Positions 45,401 through 56,682 of a stretch of 64,000 bases of DNA are shown in pieces. The first letter of the stretch is position 1. Each line of letters begins with the position of its first letter. A program made the translations under genes and the position numbers. The DNA is taken from positions 62,001 through 126,000 of the forward strand of contig CANNZV010002521.1 in NCBI GenBank assembly GCA_947561585.1, given 5' to 3'. The notes beneath the pieces are model-generated. The model searched no databases. It saw only the letters and a program-made list of their open reading frames with translations, and was not told the DNA's origin. The stretch is from Caprella mutica. Its lineage: Eukaryota; Arthropoda; Malacostraca; Amphipoda; Caprellidae.

Positions 45401-48400
45401 CAGTCACATCACCAGTGTACAGTCACTGCACCAGTGTACAGTCACTGCACCAGTGTACAGTCACATCACCAGTGTACAGTCACTGCACCAGTGTACAGTC
45501 ACTGCACCAGTGTACAGTCACTGCACCAGTGTACAGTCACATCACTAGTGTACAGTCACTGCACCAGTGTACAGTCACTGCACCAGTGTACAGTCACTGC
45601 ACCAGTGTACAGTCACATCACCAGTGTACAGTCACTGCACCAGTGTACAGTCACATCACCAGTGTACAGTCACTGTACCAGTGTACAGTCACATCACCAG
45701 TGTACAGTCACATCACCAGTGTACAGTCACTGCACCAGTGTACAGTCACTGCACCAGTGTACAGTCACATCACCAGTGTACAGTCACATCACCAGTGTAC
45801 AGTCACTGCACCAGTGTACAGTCACATCACCAGTGTACAGTTACATCACCAGTGTACAGTCACATCACCAGTGTACAGTCACTGCACCAGTGTACAGTCA
45901 CTGCACCAGTGTACAGTCACTGCACCAGTGTACAGTCACTGCACCAGTGTACAGTCACTGCACCAGTGTACAGTCACATCACCAGTGTACAGTCACTGCA
46001 CCAGTGTACAGTCACTGCACCAGTGTACAGTCACTGCACCAGTGTACAGTCACTGCACCAGTGTACAGTCACATCACCAGTGTACAGTCACTGCACCAGT
46101 GTACAGTCACTGCACCAGTGTACAGTCACTGCACCAGTGTACAGTCACTGCACCAGTGTACAGTCACTGCACCAGTGTACAGTCACATCACCAGTGTACA
46201 GTCACATCACCAGTGTACAGTCACTGCACCAGTGTACAGTCACTGCACCAGTGTACAGTCACATCACCAGTGTACAGTCACTGCACCAGTGTACAGTCAC
46301 ATCACCAGTGTACAGTCACTGTACCAGTGTACAGTCACATCACCAGTGTACAGTCACTGCACCAGTGTACAGTCACTGTACCAGTGTACAGTCACATCAC
46401 CAGTGTACAGTCACTGCACCAGTGTACAGTCACATCACCAGTGTACAGTCACTGCACCAGTGTACAGTCACATCACCAGTGTACAGTCACTGCACCAGTG
46501 TACAGTCACATCACCAGTGTACAGTCACATCACCAGTGTACAGTCACATCACCAGTGTACAGTCACTGCACCAGTGTACAGTCACTGTACCAGTGTACAG
46601 TCACTGTACCAGTGTACAGTCACTGTACCAGTGTACAGTCACTGCACCAGTGTACAGTCACTGTACCAGTGTACAGTCACTGCACCAGTGTACAGTCACT
46701 GTACCAGTGTACAGTCACTGCACCAGTGTACAGTCACTGCACCAGTGTACAGTCACATCACCAGTGTACAGTCACATCACCAGTGTACAGTCACATCACC
46801 AGTGTACAGTCACATCACCAGTGTACAGTCACTGTACCAGTGTACAGTCACTGCACCAGTGTACAGTCACATCACCAGTGTACAGTCACATCACCAGTGT
46901 ACAGTCACTGCACCAGTGTACAGTCACTGCACCAGTGTACAGTCACTGCACCAGTGTACAGTCACTGCACCAGTGTACAGTCACATCACCAGTGTACAGT
47001 CACTGTACCAGTGTACAGTCACATCACCAGTGTACAGTCACTGCACCAGTGTACAGTCACTGCACCAGTGTACAGTCACTGTACCAGTGTACAGTCACTG
47101 TACCAGTGTACAGTCACTGTACCAGTGTACAGTCACTGTACCAGTGTACAGTCACTGTACCAGTGTACAGTCACATCACCAGTGTACAGTCACATCACCA
47201 GTGTACAGTCACTGCACCAGTGTACAGTCACTGCACCAGTGTACAGTCACATCACCAGTGTACAGTCACTGCACCAGTGTACAGTCACATCACCAGTGTA
47301 CAGTCACTGCACCAGTGTACAGTCACTGCACCAGTGTACAGTCACTGCACCAGTGTACAGTCACATCACCAGTGTACAGTCACTGCACCAGTGTACAGTC
47401 ACATCACCAGTGTACAGTCACTGTACCAGTGTACAGTCACTGTACCAGTGTACAGTCACTGTACCAGTGTACAGTCACTGTACCAGTGTACAGTCACTGT
47501 ACCAGTGTACAGTCACTGTACCAGTGTACAGTCACTGCACCAGTGTACAGTCACTGTACCAGTGTACAGTCACTGTACCAGTGTACAGTCACTGTACCAG
47601 TGTACAGTCACTGTACCAGTGTACAGTCACTGTACCAGTGTACAGTCACTGCACCAGTGTACAGTCACATCACCAGTGTACAGTCACATCACCAGTGTAC
47701 AGTCACTGCACCAGTGTACAGTCACTGCACCAGTGTACAGTCACATCACCAGTGTACAGTCACTGCACCAGTGTACAGTCACATCACCAGTGTACAGTCA
47801 CATCACCAGTGTACAGTCACATCACCAGTGTACAGTCACTGTACCAGTGTACAGTCACTGTACCAGTGTACAGTCACTGTACCAGTGTACAGTCACTGCA
47901 CCAGTGTACAGTCACTGCACCAGTGTACAGTCACTGCACCAGTGTACAGTCACTGCACCAGTGTACAGTCACTGCACCAGTGTACAGTCACATCACCAGT
48001 GTACAGTCACTGCACCAGTGTACAGTCACTGTACCAGTGTACAGTCATATCACCAGTGTACAGTCACTGCACCAGTGTACAGTCACATCACCAGTGTACA
48101 GTCACTGCACCAGTGTACAGTCACATCACCAGTGTACAGTCACATCACCAGTGTACAGTCACTGTACCAGTGTACAGTCACTGCACCAGTGTACAGTCAC
48201 ATCACCAGTGTACAGTCACATCACCAGTGTACAGTCACATCACCAGTGTACAGTCACTGTACCAGTGTACAGTCACTGCACCAGTGTACAGTCACTGTAC
48301 CAGTGTACAGTCACTGTACCAGTGTACAGTCACTGTACCAGTGTACAGTCACTGCACCAGTGTACAGTCACTGTACCAGTGTACAGTCACTGTACCAGTG

Positions 48401-51400
48401 TACAGTCACTGTACCAGTGTACAGTCACTGTACCAGTGTACAGTCACTGCACCAGTGTACAGTCACTGTACCAGTGTACAGTCACTGCACCAGTGTACAG
48501 TCACATCACCAGTGTACAGTCACTGTACCAGTGTACAGTCACTGTACCAGTGTACAGTCACATCACCAGTGTACAGTCACATCACCAGTGTACAGTCACT
48601 GCACCAGTGTACAGTCACATCACCAGTGTACAGTCACTGTACCAGTGTACAGTCACTGTACCAGTGTACAGTCACTGTACCAGTGTACAGTCACATCACC
48701 AGTGTACAGTCACTGTACCAGTGTACAGTCACTGTACCAGTGTACAGTCACTGTACCAGTGTACAGTCACTGTACCAGTGTACAGTCACTGTACCAGTGT
48801 ACAGTCACTGCACCAGTGTACAGTCACTGTACCAGTGTACAGTCACTGTACCAGTGTACAGTCACTGCACCAGTGTACAGTCACATCACCAGTGTACAGT
48901 CACTGTACCAGTGTACAGTCACTGTACCAGTGTACAGTCACTGTACCAGTGTACAGTCACATCACCAGTGTACAGTCACATCACCAGTGTACAGTCACTG
49001 CACCAGTGTACAGTCACATCACCAGTGTACAGTCACTGTACCAGTGTACAGTCACTGTACCAGTGTACAGTCACATCACCAGTGTACAGTCACTGCACCA
49101 GTGTACAGTCACTGTACCAGTGTACAGTCACATCACCAGTGTACAGTCACTGCACCAGTGTACAGTCACATCACCAGTGTACAGTCAGTGCACCAGTGTA
49201 CAGTCACATCACCAGTGTACAGTCACTGCACCAGTGTACAGTCACATCACCAGTGTACAGTCACTGCACCAGTGTACAGTCACATCACTAGTGTACAGTC
49301 ACTGCACCAGTGTACAGTCACTGCACCAGTGTACAGTCACATCACCAGTGTACAGTCACTGCACCAGTGTACAGTCACATCACCAGTGTACAGTCACTGC
49401 ACCAGTGTACAGTCACTGCACCAGTGTACAGTCACATCACCAGTGTACAGTCACTGCACCAGTGTACAGTCACTGCACCAGTGTACAGTCACATCACTAG
49501 TGTACAGTCACTGCACCAGTGTACAGTCACTGCACCAGTGTACAGTCACATCACCAGTGTACAGTCACTGCACCAGTGTACAGTCACATCACCAGTGTAC
49601 AGTCACTGCACCAGTGTACAGTCACATCACCAGTGTACAGTCACTGTACCAGTGTACAGTCACATCACCAGTGTACAGTCACATCACCAGTGTACAGTCA
49701 CATCACCAGTGTACAGTCACTGCACCAGTGTACAGTCACTGCACCAGTGTACAGTCACATCACCAGTGTACAGTCACTGCACCAGTGTACAGTCACAGCA
49801 CCAGTGTACAGTCACTGCACCAGTGTACAGTCACTGCACCAGTGTACAGTCACATCACCAGTGTACAGTCACATCACCAGTGTACAGTCACTGCACCAGT
49901 GTACAGTCACATCACCAGTGTACAGTCACTGCACCAGTGTACAGTCACTGCACCAGTGTACAGTCACTGCACCAGTGTACAGTCACTGCACCAGTGTACA
50001 GTCACTGCACCAGTGTACAGTCACTGCACCAGTGTACAGTCACATCACCAGTGTACAGTCACTGCACCAGTGTACAGTCACTGCACCAGTGTACAGTCAC
50101 ATCACCAGTGTACAGTCACTGTACCAGTGTACAGTCACATCACCAGTGTACAGTCACTGCACCAGTGTACAGTCACTGTACCAGTGTACAGTCACATCAC
50201 CAGTGTACAGTCACTGCACCAGTGTACAGTCACTGCACCAGTGTACAGTCACATCACCAGTGTACAGTCACTGCACCAGTGTACAGTCACATCACCAGTG
50301 TACAGTCACTGCACCAGTGTACAGTCACTGCACCAGTGTACAGTCACTGCACCAGTGTACAGTCACATCACCAGTGTACAGTCACTGTACCAGTGTACAG
50401 TCACTGTACCAGTGTACAGTCACTGCACCAGTGTACAGTCACTGTACCAGTGTACAGTCACTGCACCAGTGTACAGTCACATCACCAGTGTACAGTCACT
50501 GCACCAGTGTACAGTCACATCACCAGTGTACAGTCACATCACCAGTGTACAGTCACTGTACCAGTGTACAGTCACATCACCAGTGTACAGTCACTGCACC
50601 AGTGTACAGTCACTGCACCAGTGTACAGTCACTGCACCAGTGTACAGTCACATCACCAGTGTACAGTCACTGCACCAGTGTACAGTCACATCACCAGTGT
50701 ACAGTCACTGCACCAGTGTACAGTCACTGCACCAGTGTACAGTCACATCACCAGTGTACAGTCACTGTACCAGTGTACAGTCACTGTACCAGTGTACAGT
50801 CACTGCACCAGTGTACAGTCACTGCACCAGTGTACAGTCACATCACCAGTGTACAGTCACTGTACCAGTGTACAGTCACTGTACCAGTGTACAGTCACTG
50901 TACCAGTGTACAGTCACATCACCAGTGTACAGTCACATCACCAGTGTACAGTCACATCACCAGTGTACAGTCACTGCACCAGTGTACAGTCACTGCACCA
51001 GTGTACAGTCACATCACCAGTGTACAGTCACTGCACCAGTGTACAGTCACTGCACCAGTGTACAGTCACATCACCAGTGTACAGTCACATCACCAGTGTA
51101 CAGTCACTGCACCAGTGTACAGTCACATCACCAGTGTACAGTCACTGCACCAGTGTACAGTCACTGCACCAGTGTACAGTCACTGCACCAGTGTACAGTC
51201 ACTGCACCAGTGTACAGTCACTGCACCAGTGTACAGTCACATCACCAGTGTACAGTCACTGCACCAGTGTACAGTCACTGCACCAGTGTACAGTCACTGC
51301 ACCAGTGTACAGTCACATCACCAGTGTACAGTCACTGTACCAGTGTACAGTCACTGTACCAGTGTACAGTCACTGTACCAGTGTACAGTCACTGTACCAG

Positions 51401-51575
51401 TGTACAGTCACTGTACTAGTGTACAGTCACTGTACCAGTGTACAGTCACTGCACCAGTGTACAGTCACTGTACCAGTGTACAGTCACATCACCAGTGTAC
51501 AGTCACTGTACCAGTGTACAGTCACTGTACTAGTGTACAGTCACTGTACCAGTGTACAGTCACTGCACCAGTGTA
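36488..51575 (+). repeat. 19-bp minisatellite, about 794 units, three unit types
   Basis: The unit is cagtgtacagtcactgcac. Almost every unit is one of three types: ctgcac, ctgtac or catcac at the variable end. Each unit contains the inverted repeat cagtg...cactg, and ctgcac units form cactg-cac-cagtg. Rare variants recur at exact multiples of 19, showing nested block duplications. The unit has no stop codon on the plus strand in any frame, and 19 is not a multiple of three, so every frame stays open with a 19-residue period. The very long ORFs here, up to 4325 codons, are therefore artefacts. Confidence 0.98.
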
Positions 51576-51902
51576 TATTGAAAATATAGTACGATGTGGA
51601 GAAATATAGATAAAAAGTTTAAAAGTTTTTTATTCGTAGCAGATATTTGACAACTACGAGTCTGAAACTCATTTTGAAACTCTAGAATGAATAAGGTGTC
51701 TTTTGTCAGCCGAGAGAGTGCAAGCCAACCACTTCCACGCCGCACCTCCGATTGTACTGAACTGCAAAAAAATGAAAAGAAACCATGAAATATATAATTA
51801 TAGGTTCAAAGATTATAATTAATTAAAGGGTTGATAAATTTTAAAATAGATTTTAATAAGAGTAACTATTATGATTTTATTTGCAATAATAAACTGAAGA
51901 AC
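51576..51902. other. core of the giant foldback, left AT-rich part
   Basis: About 330 bp separate the 19-bp array from the 10-bp satellite. No gene or motif was recognised. Confidence 0.5.
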
Positions 51903-52461
51903 AAACAACTCTAAACAACTCTAAACAACTCTAAACAACTCTAAACAACTCTAAACAACTCTAAACAACTCTAAACAACTCTAAACAACTCTAAACAACT
52001 CTAAACAACTCTAAACAACTCTAAACAACTCTAAACAACTCTAAACAACTCTAAACAACTCTAAACAACTCTAAACAACTCTAAACAACTCTAAACAACT
52101 CTAAACAACTCTAAACAACTCTAAACAACTCTAAACAACTCTAAACAACTCTAAACAACTCTAAACAACTCTAAACAACTCTAAACAACTCTAAACAACT
52201 CTAAACAACTCTAAACAACTCTAAACAACTCTAAACAACTCTAAACAACTCTAAACAACTCTAAACAACTCTAAACAACTCTAAACAACTCTAAACAACT
52301 CTAAACAACTCTAAACAACTCTAAACAACTCTAAACAACTCTAAACAACTCTAAACAACTCTAAACAACTCTAAACAACTCTAAACAACTCTAAACAACT
52401 CTAAACAACTCTAAACTCTAAACAACTATAAACTCTAAACAACTATAAACTCTAAATAACT
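51903..52461. repeat. 10-bp satellite, 50 perfect copies plus decayed tail
   Basis: The unit ctaaacaact is repeated without a single change from 51911 to 52410 (50 copies). It then decays through ctaaactctaaacaactata units to about 52461. Perfect homogeneity contrasts with the mixed unit types of the other arrays. Confidence 0.97.
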
Positions 52462-53462
52462 ATGAGCTTACTATTTATTAATTTTAATAAGAAAAAAGAA
52501 GTCTATCAATTACGGGTAAACCTAAAATGTAATATTAAATCTTACATAGGTATTTATAATTTAGTATGATTTTAATATTTAAGAAAAAATGTTAATTATA
52601 TTTTATGCAAATTCAGTTTTGTTTTTATTGGGGAACTATGAAGGGGAATACTTATCACTAGGATAAGTACCTCAAATAACGGTAACAGAACAACCTCTCA
52701 CATATTGCTTACCGTCATTATTGAAGAGGACTTTCATTCCTTAGAGTCACTGTCCATCCACCATCTTAGTACCACTTCGCCCCGTACCGCCCGGTACCAC
52801 CTTTTAAGGATTAGTCAGTCATACTAGAGTTGGAAATCCTCGCAGTAAAACATATCCCTGCGTTCAACTTCCAGTGTAGAAAGGGAGATTTTTTCCAGGA
52901 GAGATACAAATTTTAGCTGTTGATTCAGTGGTGGCTAATTTTGGACTGCCTTCTACAGCGCTGAAAATCTCAGAAGTAAAGGTCATAAACAAATGAAGGG
53001 GGTATTGCGTAGTGAAATATTATTGTAATATGATCGGTTAACAATATATGAGGAAAAATCTATTACCGTTATGTCCCATACCTCATTATTTAATACACTC
53101 CCAAGAAAAGGATTCAAATTGAGTATAGCAATTTGAATTCATAATAAATTTATTGAATATACTTATCATGGTATAAACAGAATATATGTTTTAGAATCCA
53201 AAATTATAAATTTTGAACATCTAAATATCCAAGCAGTTATGTAAATGGAACACCTACAATCTGATTAGGGATTCATTAAAACCACTAAATATATCTATCT
53301 AAATGTACAGAAAACCACAAAAAAGCTATAACGAAATAGTAACTAACAACAAACTACAGAAAACTTCAACATATATACACTCATTAGAACTAACAAACTA
53401 CGAAAGGAACAAGAATAAACTATTTAATATATATATATACACAAACACAAAATGGTAAAAAA
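52462..53462. other. 3' flank of the BEL/Pao relict, possible LTR not resolved
   Basis: This lies downstream of the integrase stop on the minus strand and should include a polypurine tract and LTR if the BEL element ended normally. I could not define TG...CA boundaries. A slightly GC-richer patch with gtaccgcccggtacc lies at about 52784-52798. Confidence 0.4.
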
Positions 53463-55685
53463 TCAGCCCAACATCACTTTGGACTTTTCTCTGCTAATTA
53501 AAGCGGCTTTACGTTTCTTGCGAAAGTTTGGAACATCTGAATCAGTCTTCTCCTTTTCTATGACCTCGACTGAAGTCTCTTGTATCATAGGTATGAGGTT
53601 AGAAGAATGTCTCTTCACGAGTTCTTGCGTCCTACCCTTGAATAGTATAGCACCTGTAGTTTCTCCCAAATCATTTACCTGAACGTCTTCAACTATTGCC
53701 AATGGGTAATTGGATGGCTTATAGTTTTCTTCTTTTATAAGCACAATATCCCCAATATTCAACTTATCGTGCTTAACAGGTTTATATCTTGTCTTCTTAT
53801 CAGTAGCTTGTGATATCAATGTTCCCAAAAACTCGCTATTGTAAATTTTAATCATAGCTCTTCTAACATTTCTAAGCTTCTTGTAGGTATCTGTTATGGA
53901 GGAAGAACTACTTATTTCAAAATTCAAGTCCCCAGGTACTGGGTCCAATTCCGGTATTACATTAATGTTAATAGTTTCATAGCCTCTTAACAAGAGTTCA
54001 GGCGTAATAACATATGGAATTTCCTCGTTGCTCCTTAAACTACTCTGCAATGAAATTGGCCTTTTGTTCAGTAAATTTACACATTCAGCAACCAAAAAAT
54101 CGAATTCTCTAACTTTCAATATATTCTTCTTAATAGAAGCGAACAACAATCTTTTGGTCATCTTGACACAAATTTCTACAAGAGAACCAAGTTCACTTTG
54201 ACCTTTGTAATAATGATCAAAAGTAGTTACCTTCAAGTTATGCTCTGCGAAGTATTTCTTGCATTCAAAATTATTTAACAAGTTCGTAATTATGTTACCA
54301 CCCGCAACAAGTTGTGCTCCTAAATCTGAGAAAACTTTTACGGGTAACCCATATTCAAATGAATGAAGTTGAAAAGCTCGCAAGAATTCTGCTGTAGTTA
54401 AATCCTTAACGACCTTTAAATTTATAGCACGGGTCCAAACACAAGTAACACAGAGTACCCAAACTTTCACGTTTTCTTCTGCATAATCTTTAATTAAGTT
54501 TGGCCCAAAATAATCCAAATACACTGTCGAAAAGGGGGTATTAGGAGGGTCCACCCTAAATTCCCGATAAGGACTTTGATTGAGTCTTACACTACGAGCA
54601 TTAAATCGTTTACAGTGGACACATGCACGTAACGTTTTTTTAACTGTTGAAAAGTGACTAGGGATCCAATAATTTTTTCTCAAGTTAGACAGCACAACAT
54701 AAACACCACAGTGCTTTAAACGTTCGTGGGTTTCACGAATGATCATCTTAGTAACTGAACTGTTCTTTGGAAGCAAAATAGGACACAAATTATTTTTATA
54801 TTTCCCGTCTTTGAGTAATTTACTTCCCACTCTAAGTAACCCGTCTGAGTCTAAGAAAACTTTCAACTGACAGATCAGATTTGGAACATCTTTAACAAGA
54901 GACTTATCAGACGAAAAATAACCATAAACCTCGGAAAAATGCTCTCTTTGTTCATTCTCAATAATTGTACGTAATGCCTTGTCTTTAATTGCCCCTGAAT
55001 CTAATGTATCTGTTTTACGTACTTTATGCTTACGTTTCTCCATGAAAGTAATCACATGTTCGTACACTTTAACTAACTTCAAAAAACTTGAATATAGTTC
55101 ATGAGGAAACAAAGACTCCTTAATCGCCTGGTAAGATATCGAATAATTATGAGAACTGTTGAATTCCTCAAATGGTACAACAAAATTCATTACTTCCGAA
55201 TTACTAACAGATTTATCAGAAGAACGTAAAAAATCGGGACCGCTAATGTAGTTACTTTTTCGAAGTAACTTCGTTGAAAAGGGTCTAGTAATGAAATCAG
55301 CGGGGTTTTGACACCCTTCAACAAAGTTGAAATGAATTGGGAAATAATTGGCCATTTTTTTTATTTTCTCCAATCTGTTGACAACAAACACAGCTTTCTT
55401 ATTCATTTTGTCTAACTTCACCTGGTGAGACTTTATCCAGTTCAGCGCCACCAGACTGTCTGAATAAATCAACATTTCGGTAATCTCTATTGGAGACAAA
55501 ATAGTTTCTCCCTTCAAGTCAACTAAAGTCTCAACTCCAAGTACTATTGAAAGAAGTTCTAGTGACGGAATAGTTTTCCCTTCCAAATTCTTTCCTATCA
55601 TACGATTCTTAGCCAAGAGGAAATTCACTTCAAGCGTTTCTAAACATTGGATATAATAAAATTGGATGAAATTAACATACTGCAA
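53463..55685 (-). CDS. pol: BEL/Pao retrotransposon RNase H - integrase fragment
   Basis: This open 740-codon frame lacks the gag, protease and reverse transcriptase that would precede it. Residues ~37-160 resemble the BEL/Pao RNase H region (TIPSLELLSIVLGVE, then SDSLVALNWIKSH and NPADFITR). A zinc-binding HHCC-type integrase N-terminal part follows (HERLKHCGV ... CVHCKRF). The rve core has Asp in YLDYFGP, Asp in FSDLGAQ and a Glu in SELGSLVE. The C-terminus matches the DUF5641-type tail of BEL/Pao integrases (GDIVLIKEENYKPSNYPLA). RNase H removes template RNA and integrase joins cDNA to the genome. The frame is surprisingly free of stops for a fragment, which suggests a recent truncation. 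Confidence 0.9.
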   Translation of the reverse strand: MQYVNFIQFYYIQCLETLEVNFLLAKNRMIGKNLEGKTIPSLELLSIVLGVETLVDLKGETILSPIEITEMLIYSDSLVALNWIKSHQVKLDKMNKKAVFVVNRLEKIKKMANYFPIHFNFVEGCQNPADFITRPFSTKLLRKSNYISGPDFLRSSDKSVSNSEVMNFVVPFEEFNSSHNYSISYQAIKESLFPHELYSSFLKLVKVYEHVITFMEKRKHKVRKTDTLDSGAIKDKALRTIIENEQREHFSEVYGYFSSDKSLVKDVPNLICQLKVFLDSDGLLRVGSKLLKDGKYKNNLCPILLPKNSSVTKMIIRETHERLKHCGVYVVLSNLRKNYWIPSHFSTVKKTLRACVHCKRFNARSVRLNQSPYREFRVDPPNTPFSTVYLDYFGPNLIKDYAEENVKVWVLCVTCVWTRAINLKVVKDLTTAEFLRAFQLHSFEYGLPVKVFSDLGAQLVAGGNIITNLLNNFECKKYFAEHNLKVTTFDHYYKGQSELGSLVEICVKMTKRLLFASIKKNILKVREFDFLVAECVNLLNKRPISLQSSLRSNEEIPYVITPELLLRGYETININVIPELDPVPGDLNFEISSSSSITDTYKKLRNVRRAMIKIYNSEFLGTLISQATDKKTRYKPVKHDKLNIGDIVLIKEENYKPSNYPLAIVEDVQVNDLGETTGAILFKGRTQELVKRHSSNLIPMIQETSVEVIEKEKTDSDVPNFRKKRKAALISREKSKVMLG

Positions 55686-56021
55686 ACACAGATCAATACA
55701 AATGTAGGGTTATAATGGAGGTCTGTGTATAGTGACATCTATGTGTGTTTATTATTAGTTCTTATACTTTAAAATAAATAATGCACTATTTAGAACTCTA
55801 ACAATGTTATATTTAATAAGACTGTAAGACATTATAAACATGATGTGGAGAAAGATAGTTTGTAGTTGGTCAGGGTACACGGCGATTAATTTTTAAGATA
55901 GGCAAATCATGAGTCAGTAATTTACATCACACATACACATTATCAAGCACAAACTCACCATATGTATACGTGTGGTAAGTTGCGACGCGTCTATCCGCAT
56001 ACATATGAAGTTGGGATGTGA
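55686..56021. other. right part of the foldback core, no gene
   Basis: This is unique AT-rich sequence between the BEL fragment and the inverted 19-bp array. No reverse transcriptase sequence was found, so the truncation of the BEL element lies at about 55685. Confidence 0.5.
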
Positions 56022-56162
56022 CTGTGCACTGGTGCAGTGACTGTACACTGGTGATGTGACTGTACACTGGTGATGTGACTGTACACTGGTACAGTGACTG
56101 TACACTGGTGCAGTGACTGTACACTGGTACAGTGACTGTACTCTGGTGCAGTGACTGTACAC
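56022..56162 (-). repeat. inverted 19-bp array, inner segment
   Basis: Seven to eight units of the 19-bp repeat run in minus orientation, with all three unit types and single variants (gtgcactgg, gtactctgg). The segment ends at ctgtacac (56155-56162), where a transposon is inserted. Confidence 0.95.
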
Positions 56163-56682
56163 TAGGGTGGGCCGAAAACAAAAATTTTTGATATTCAATT
56201 GTGGGGTGTAACAGAAATTTGTGAATAGGTAAAATATTATATAAAATGAAATTTCAGGTTATTTTTACAAGATTAAGAGGTCCCCCAACGCATTTGAAGT
56301 TTTCAAATTCATGTATTTATTGATAAATATGATATAATTTTCACAAATACATTTTTTAATCCATACTCTACTATCATTTACATATTCATTATATAAATAA
56401 GTTAATGCTTTCACTGTTATAATTCATTCATATGTAGTTTTCTTCTGATCAGTAATCTGAAGATGTTCTGAACGAACTTCTAGCCTCTAGGAGAGGTATC
56501 GAGTTACCGCGAAGCCAGTGCCTCAGGATTACCCTGAGTTAACATGTCGTGTGTGGCTGTGACACGCAACTCATTTAACCTCCCTGTGTTTGGAGTTGTT
56601 AGTGATTTCAATTCCAACCAATTACCGACTTATGCTTACATTATAAAGTCAATTCTGTTTAGAAAAAAAAAACAGTTGAAAT

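Noticed and set aside
36488..51575. CRISPR-like array
   Set aside because: Units abut directly with no unique spacers, and the genome is eukaryotic. This is a minisatellite.
36504..51609. Nested ORFs of 4325, 2938, 1988, 1950, 1152 and fewer codons
   Set aside because: They arise because the 19-bp unit has no plus-strand stop in any frame. The same peptide (YSHCTSVQSLHQCTVTAPV with small changes) appears in all three frames, and single substitutions such as cactag end one frame only. There is no sign of selection on one frame.
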